From Deltaproteobacteria bacterium (lineage in GTDB: Bacteria > Desulfobacterota > DSM-4660 > Desulfatiglandales > B25-G16): a stretch of DNA of 9,788 nt. Within the stretch, counting starts at the first letter, position 1. Every line of letters begins with the position of its first letter. Below are positions 7,333 through 9,788 of the stretch, in pieces. The notes beneath the pieces were generated by a model, which saw nothing but the letters and a program-made list of their open reading frames with translations, searched no databases and was not told the DNA's origin. Position numbers and translations under genes: made by a program. The stretch spans positions 1-9,788 of the forward strand of contig JAFDHR010000054.1 in assembly GCA_019308645.1 (NCBI GenBank), written 5' to 3'.

Positions 7333-8217
7333 TCAGCTCCCAACCGGTCTCCATATCCCACCGTTATCCCAGAGCCTGGAAAAGGGCTCGCCAACAGGAA
7401 GGCTCTTCATCTCCAGCCCTCTGGCGCCAATTTCAAGTTCTTTCTTACTCATAGGATCCCATGGTTCGAGTATTAGTGTCCCCTTGGGCAAGCGGATCAT
7501 ACGGGGTAATAGTGCTTCCCCCCATGTACGTGCCTGAACTTCTTTTTTCAAATCTCTCATATCTGAATATTGTAAAAGCTCGTGCAGTGTAACCAGGGTG
7601 GGTGGGCTCAGAGGAATCTCTCCTTGAAGATTGCCAATAAGTCCCTTTTCGGGGCTGACCCAGATCCCATGAGTGGTCTCCCTTGCGTCGGGATTGCATT
7701 CTTGCCCTGTGGGCATAAACGCCAGAAAGAATCGGGTTTTATATCGTTTCGGTATGCCTTCTGGAGTTATCCAATGAGACCACCGTGCGACCTTGGAAAA
7801 GGCCAACATCCACCCTTGAGACACCACAAGATCATTGAGCCAGCCTTTGGGGAGCTCCTTCACCTTGCGCCGATCCTTAACCCTCTCAAGGTTTTCCTGT
7901 GTGTATTCATTCCTATAGGCCAGAAAGGCCCCTGCCTCCTCAAAGGTCTCTCGTATAGCTGTCACACCGTAGGTCAGGGCCTCTTCCTCGGTCAAACTTC
8001 CGCCAAATCGTTGGGAAATCTCCTCTATATCCAAATCCACATGTGCCTTCCATAGCCCTGAGGCCTGGTCTTCTGTCTCCACTCTCCCCCCGGGAAAAAC
8101 ATAAGTTCCAGGGAAAAAACCACTCCTGGCACTCCGCTTAAGGAGATATACCTGCAGCTCTCCATCGTGCTCTCTTACGAGAATAACTGTTGAGGCCATC
8201 CTCGGTTTTGTTGCCAT
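7333..8217 (-). CDS. Nudix hydrolase, NUDT19/RP2-like
   Basis: This is a 294-residue hydrolase, long for a Nudix protein. Y-V-F-P-G-G (near residue 40) opens the Nudix box, and R89-E-T-F-E-E-A-G96 closes it with the metal-binding glutamates. About 30 extra residues lie between them. An insert inside the box is the known mark of the NUDT19/RP2 branch, whose studied members cleave CoA esters. CoA or another diphosphate compound is therefore the likely substrate class, though this is inference. The start is uncertain. ATGs at 8217, 8235 and 8274 are in frame and none has a good ribosome site. 8217 is chosen because the domain (ASTVILVRE) begins seven residues later, and 8274 lies inside the 8255-8277 palindrome. 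It precedes the adaptor by 49 bases, so the three genes may form one operon. Confidence 0.85.
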   Translation of the reverse strand: MATKPRMASTVILVREHDGELQVYLLKRSARSGFFPGTYVFPGGRVETEDQASGLWKAHVDLDIEEISQRFGGSLTEEEALTYGVTAIRETFEEAGAFLAYRNEYTQENLERVKDRRKVKELPKGWLNDLVVSQGWMLAFSKVARWSHWITPEGIPKRYKTRFFLAFMPTGQECNPDARETTHGIWVSPEKGLIGNLQGEIPLSPPTLVTLHELLQYSDMRDLKKEVQARTWGEALLPRMIRLPKGTLILEPWDPMSKKELEIGARGLEMKSLPVGEPFSRLWDNGGIWRPVGS

Positions 8218-8254
8218 TTTTTTCGTGTCTATCATAGAGTATCTGCTTAAAAAC

Positions 8255-8277
8255 TTAATGCACCTCAGGTGCATTAA
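8255..8277 (-). terminator. Near-perfect 23-bp palindrome: terminator or operator
   Basis: Arms TTAATGCACCT and AGGTGCATTAA surround one central base. On the - strand the stem (10 pairs with a TGA loop) is followed by GTTTTTAAG, as in a Rho-independent terminator for transcription coming from the PF04020-type gene. The same symmetry, 38 bases before the Nudix start, would also suit an operator for a dimeric repressor of the Nudix-pump operon. The sequence alone does not decide between the two, and both may hold. Confidence 0.55.
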
Positions 8278-8332
8278 TGAAAGACATTTCCATGCTCAAT
8301 GTATATTTTCTTTTATATGAAAGTGCCTAAAG

Positions 8333-8380
8333 TTAACTCCTTAACTGCTCAACCACTTAACCATTTGAGCACTCAACTAC
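8333..8380. repeat. Octamer tandem array, TYAACYNN type
   Basis: Six uninterrupted 8-bp units: TTAACTCC, TTAACTGC, TCAACCAC, TTAACCAT, TTGAGCAC, TCAACTAC. Units differ at certain positions yet keep the register exactly. An inverted pair ATGAAAGT (8317-8324) and ACTTTCAT (8379-8386) brackets the array. Within it TGCTCAA (8346-8352) can pair with TTGAGCA (8365-8371). Function unknown. No frame crosses it usefully. Confidence 0.65.
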
Positions 8381-8395
8381 TTTCATCCTTCGTTG

Positions 8396-8409
8396 TGGCC
8401 GAAAGGCCA
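8396..8409. other. Small hairpin with GAAA loop
   Basis: TGGCC and GGCCA enclose GAAA, a GNRA-type loop on the + strand. It sits just past the octamer array in the gene-free stretch 8278-8482. ATGAG (8409-8413) and CTCAT (8442-8446) nearby could add a weak second stem. No known riboswitch core was recognised. Confidence 0.35.
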
Positions 8410-8482
8410 TGAGTGTTCATCTATAACCCTGAAGCACCAGGCTCATTTGCTAAGAATTTATGGTTCTAAAAAGTGTTTCGCC

Positions 8483-8737
8483 TAATTAGTCTCTGAACGA
8501 AAACCTCGAAATATAGTTTTCAAGTTTTGGCCTTAAATCTTCAATGCTTTGAAATTGCTTTGTTTTTTAATCCAAAATCCGCAATCCCTGGCCCAGACCT
8601 GGCTTGAATGGCCACATTTCTATAGCCTGCTCTTATAAAACATCACAACGAAATAGGTGTCTTAATATCAAGTCGCACCAGGGCAGGCCAAAATCCAAAA
8701 TCGTGGCTGAACTGGCTTTTCGTTCAGGCACTAATTA
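8483..8737. mobile_element. Second inverted-repeat element, MITE-like
   Basis: The 21-base left end at 8483-8503 (TAATTAGTCTCTGAACG then AAAA) matches the reverse complement of 8717-8737 at 19 of 21 positions. A second inverted pair, TTTTGGCCT (8525-8533) and AGGCCAAAA (8685-8693), lies at nearly the same distance from each end. No transposase frame is inside. The outermost TAATTA is itself palindromic, so it could be either target duplication or repeat end. CTAATTA stands in direct orientation on both sides (8482-8488 and 8731-8737). The element differs in sequence from the one at 293-544. A heptamer run AATCCAA, AATCCGC, AATCCCT (8569-8589) lies inside. The family is not recognised. Confidence 0.55.
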
Positions 8738-9130
8738 CTCCCACCTGTTTCCATCTTTCTTTTTCAAATCAATATATTCCATTCTTCCTTGTTTATTAAT
8801 AAAAGAACTTAAAGCCCAGCTTACCATACTGATAAGCAAGGATCCAAAAACAGCAGACCAAAAACCGTATACCTTAAATCCTGAGATAACCCCCGAGGCC
8901 ATCTTGAGCAACATTGCATTTATTATAAAGGTGAAGAGACCCAGACTCAGAATATTGATAGGGAGTGTCAGAATGATTAAGATAGGACGGAAAAAGGCGT
9001 TCAAGATTCCCAGGATGGCTGCCGCGAATAGGGCAGTAAAGAAACCCTTTACCTGGATCCCATCTATTACGTATGAAGTAAACATGATGGCAGCTGTCAG
9101 TATCAACCACCGTATAACAATCCCTTTCAT
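8735..9130 (-). CDS. Small membrane protein, PF04020 (YvlD / phage holin 4 superfamily)
   Basis: The 131-residue protein has four predicted helices (about 3-20, 30-52, 56-76 and 86-106). The segment A-A-I-L-G-I-L-N-A-F-F-R-P-I-L-I-I-L-T-L-P-I-N-I shows the N-x-x-x-R-P and T-L-P-[IL] pattern typical of this family. The members are bacterial inner-membrane proteins named for a similarity to holins. Most are chromosomal and of unknown role, and no phage gene is nearby. The ATG at 9130 is preferred over an upstream TTG at 9205, because AGAGGAG lies 9 bases before it (9140-9146) and the family begins at MKG. The charged end (DLKKKDGNRWE) runs to a TAA at 8737-8735, inside the right end of the inverted-repeat element, so an insertion may have set this stop. 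Confidence 0.85.
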   Translation of the reverse strand: MKGIVIRWLILTAAIMFTSYVIDGIQVKGFFTALFAAAILGILNAFFRPILIILTLPINILSLGLFTFIINAMLLKMASGVISGFKVYGFWSAVFGSLLISMVSWALSSFINKQGRMEYIDLKKKDGNRWE

Positions 9131-9146
9131 TTTATTTGTCTCCTCT

Positions 9147-9397
9147 TTGCTTTCTTTTTTAGACACTCCTTCTCTAATCCCTGCATTTCCAAAACCCTTC
9201 CACAATATATGAGTCTTGAAAACCAGGGCATCAGGGAAATTCGGATCTCCATCAAGTGCGCCGTCTATTATAATGAGAGCCTATTGAAATAGACCTGCTT
9301 TTTTAGGGAAGGAAAGTATAGATTAAAGGAGTTTGCAGGTCAAAGAAAAAGGCATAGCAGGGTACAGCAGATAGACTTGAAAAGTCTGTTGGCAGGA
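9147..9397. promoter_or_regulatory. Spacer between nitroreductase and PF04020 gene, with candidate -10 box
   Basis: No gene is seen here. On the - strand a perfect TATAAT lies at 9272-9267 but lacks a recognisable -35 box at 16-18 bases. The same bases also give a + strand TATAAT (9269-9274), so the match may be chance. If used, it would leave a leader of roughly 130 bases for the PF04020 gene. Confidence 0.25.
9373..9387 (-). terminator. Short hairpin after the nitroreductase stop
   Basis: AGACTT and AAGTCT form six pairs around a three-base loop, 10 bases past the TGA of the nitroreductase gene. No T run follows on the - strand, so it is at most a weak transcription end or a 3'-protecting stem. 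Confidence 0.35.
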
Positions 9398-9788
9398 TCA
9401 GCGTATATAAGTCGTCTTTTCCTTTACATCTTTTCTACGTGTTTGGAGTGGTTCTCCGCTTGGTTTGCCAAGGCATACAAGGGCCAGCGGTGTTTTCTTT
9501 GGGTCAATAGCAAGTATTTCCCGAATAGCCTTTTTATCAAAAAAAGTAAACCAAAGACTGCCAATACCGAGGGCATGAGCTGCAAGATGCATATTTTGGA
9601 TGGCTGCGGCACAGGCATGTTGATAGCCTACTCCACCCTCTTCAAGAAACATATCGACACCTGTCTTTTCAGGGTCTCCTATAACAGCTATTATAACAGG
9701 GGCAGATTGTAAAAAATTGGCCTGATAATTTGCCAGCCACTTCCAGCCACTTTTTTCAAGCGCCCACTTAATGCATCTTTCGGCCTCA
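9398..9788 (-). CDS. Nitroreductase-family flavoprotein, C-terminal part (cut by window edge)
   Basis: The frame is open from the right edge (first full codon at 9787) to TGA at 9400-9398, giving 129 residues of the C-terminal half. S-A-P-V-I-I-A-V-I-G-D, then G-V-G-Y-Q-H-A-C-A-A-A-I-Q-N-M-H-L-A-A-H-A-L-G-I-G-S-L-W, and later L-A-L-V-C-L-G-K-P form the known pattern of FMN-binding nitroreductases: the 'A-x-Q-N-hh-L-A-A-x-x-h-G-h-G' helix and the closing 'GxP' strand. Members use FMN and NAD(P)H to reduce nitro compounds, quinones or other small molecules. The native substrate cannot be told. An ATG at 9652 is internal to the conserved domain and is not the start. The N-terminal FMN-binding part lies outside the window. 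Confidence 0.88.
   Translation of the reverse strand, partial: EAERCIKWALEKSGWKWLANYQANFLQSAPVIIAVIGDPEKTGVDMFLEEGGVGYQHACAAAIQNMHLAAHALGIGSLWFTFFDKKAIREILAIDPKKTPLALVCLGKPSGEPLQTRRKDVKEKTTYIR

Noticed and set aside
7284..7394. Longer N-terminus for the periplasmic adaptor, starting at 7394
   Set aside because: It would overlap the Nudix gene and put 37 polar residues before a clear signal peptide. The ATG at 7283 has AGAGG at the right distance.
8357..8410. 17-codon - strand frame (MAFRPQRRMKVVE...) across the octamer array
   Set aside because: It is created by the repeat and hairpin, has no ribosome site, and ends within the array.
8396..8470. Riboswitch or self-cleaving RNA around the GAAA hairpin
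   Set aside because: No conserved core of a known riboswitch or hammerhead class was recognisable, and the second stem is only five pairs.
8735..9130. Phage lysis cassette, because the family name includes holin
   Set aside because: No endolysin, spanin or other phage gene is nearby. Family members are widespread chromosomal proteins.
9131..9205. Longer N-terminus for the PF04020-type protein from TTG at 9205
   Set aside because: The charged 25-residue extension is not seen in the family, and AGAGGAG stands just before the ATG at 9130.
8604..9212. 202-codon + strand frame opposite the PF04020-type gene
   Set aside because: It lies antisense to a recognisable membrane family with a strong ribosome site and resembles no family known to me.

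Overview
The window reads like chromosomal DNA of a Gram-negative, probably anaerobic bacterium of the Desulfobacterota (former Deltaproteobacteria) type. This is an inference. It rests on the lone receiver-domain regulator with a Trp-rich tail, a tripartite-pump inner-membrane pair, a nitroreductase of the kind common in anaerobes, and AT-rich spacers holding short degenerate tandem repeats and small inverted-repeat elements. No rRNA, tRNA or CRISPR array was seen.

Layout, left to right. (1) 1-672 has no convincing complete gene. It holds an AT-rich stretch, then a 236-bp element (301-536) with imperfect terminal inverted repeats beginning GTA and an exact 8-bp flanking duplication (GAATTATA). 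This looks like a non-autonomous IS66-type miniature element. (2) 673-1164 (-) is a stand-alone response regulator with a near-consensus promoter at 1222-1251. (3) 1500-2970 (+) is a two-gene unit: an exported metallo-beta-lactamase-fold hydrolase of the COG1237 type, overlapping by 11 bases a six-helix TauE/DsbD-like membrane protein with two Pro-Cys motifs. (4) 8217-3081 (-) is a probable operon of a NUDT19-like Nudix hydrolase, a periplasmic adaptor and an RND pump subunit. No outer-membrane channel gene is present. (5) 8255-8737 is a gene-free stretch with a near-perfect palindrome or terminator, an octamer tandem array, a small GAAA-loop hairpin and a second inverted-repeat element (8483-8737). 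(6) 9130-8735 (-) is a small PF04020-type membrane protein whose stop codon lies in the edge of that second element. (7) 9788-9398 (-) is the C-terminal part of a nitroreductase-family flavoprotein, cut by the window edge.

The adaptor and RND subunit would form the inner-membrane and periplasmic parts of an export pump that borrows a TolC-like channel encoded elsewhere. The hydrolase and membrane protein on the + strand look translationally coupled and act at or outside the inner membrane. No clear new multi-gene defence or mobile system was found. The least ordinary content is the non-coding repeat structure.
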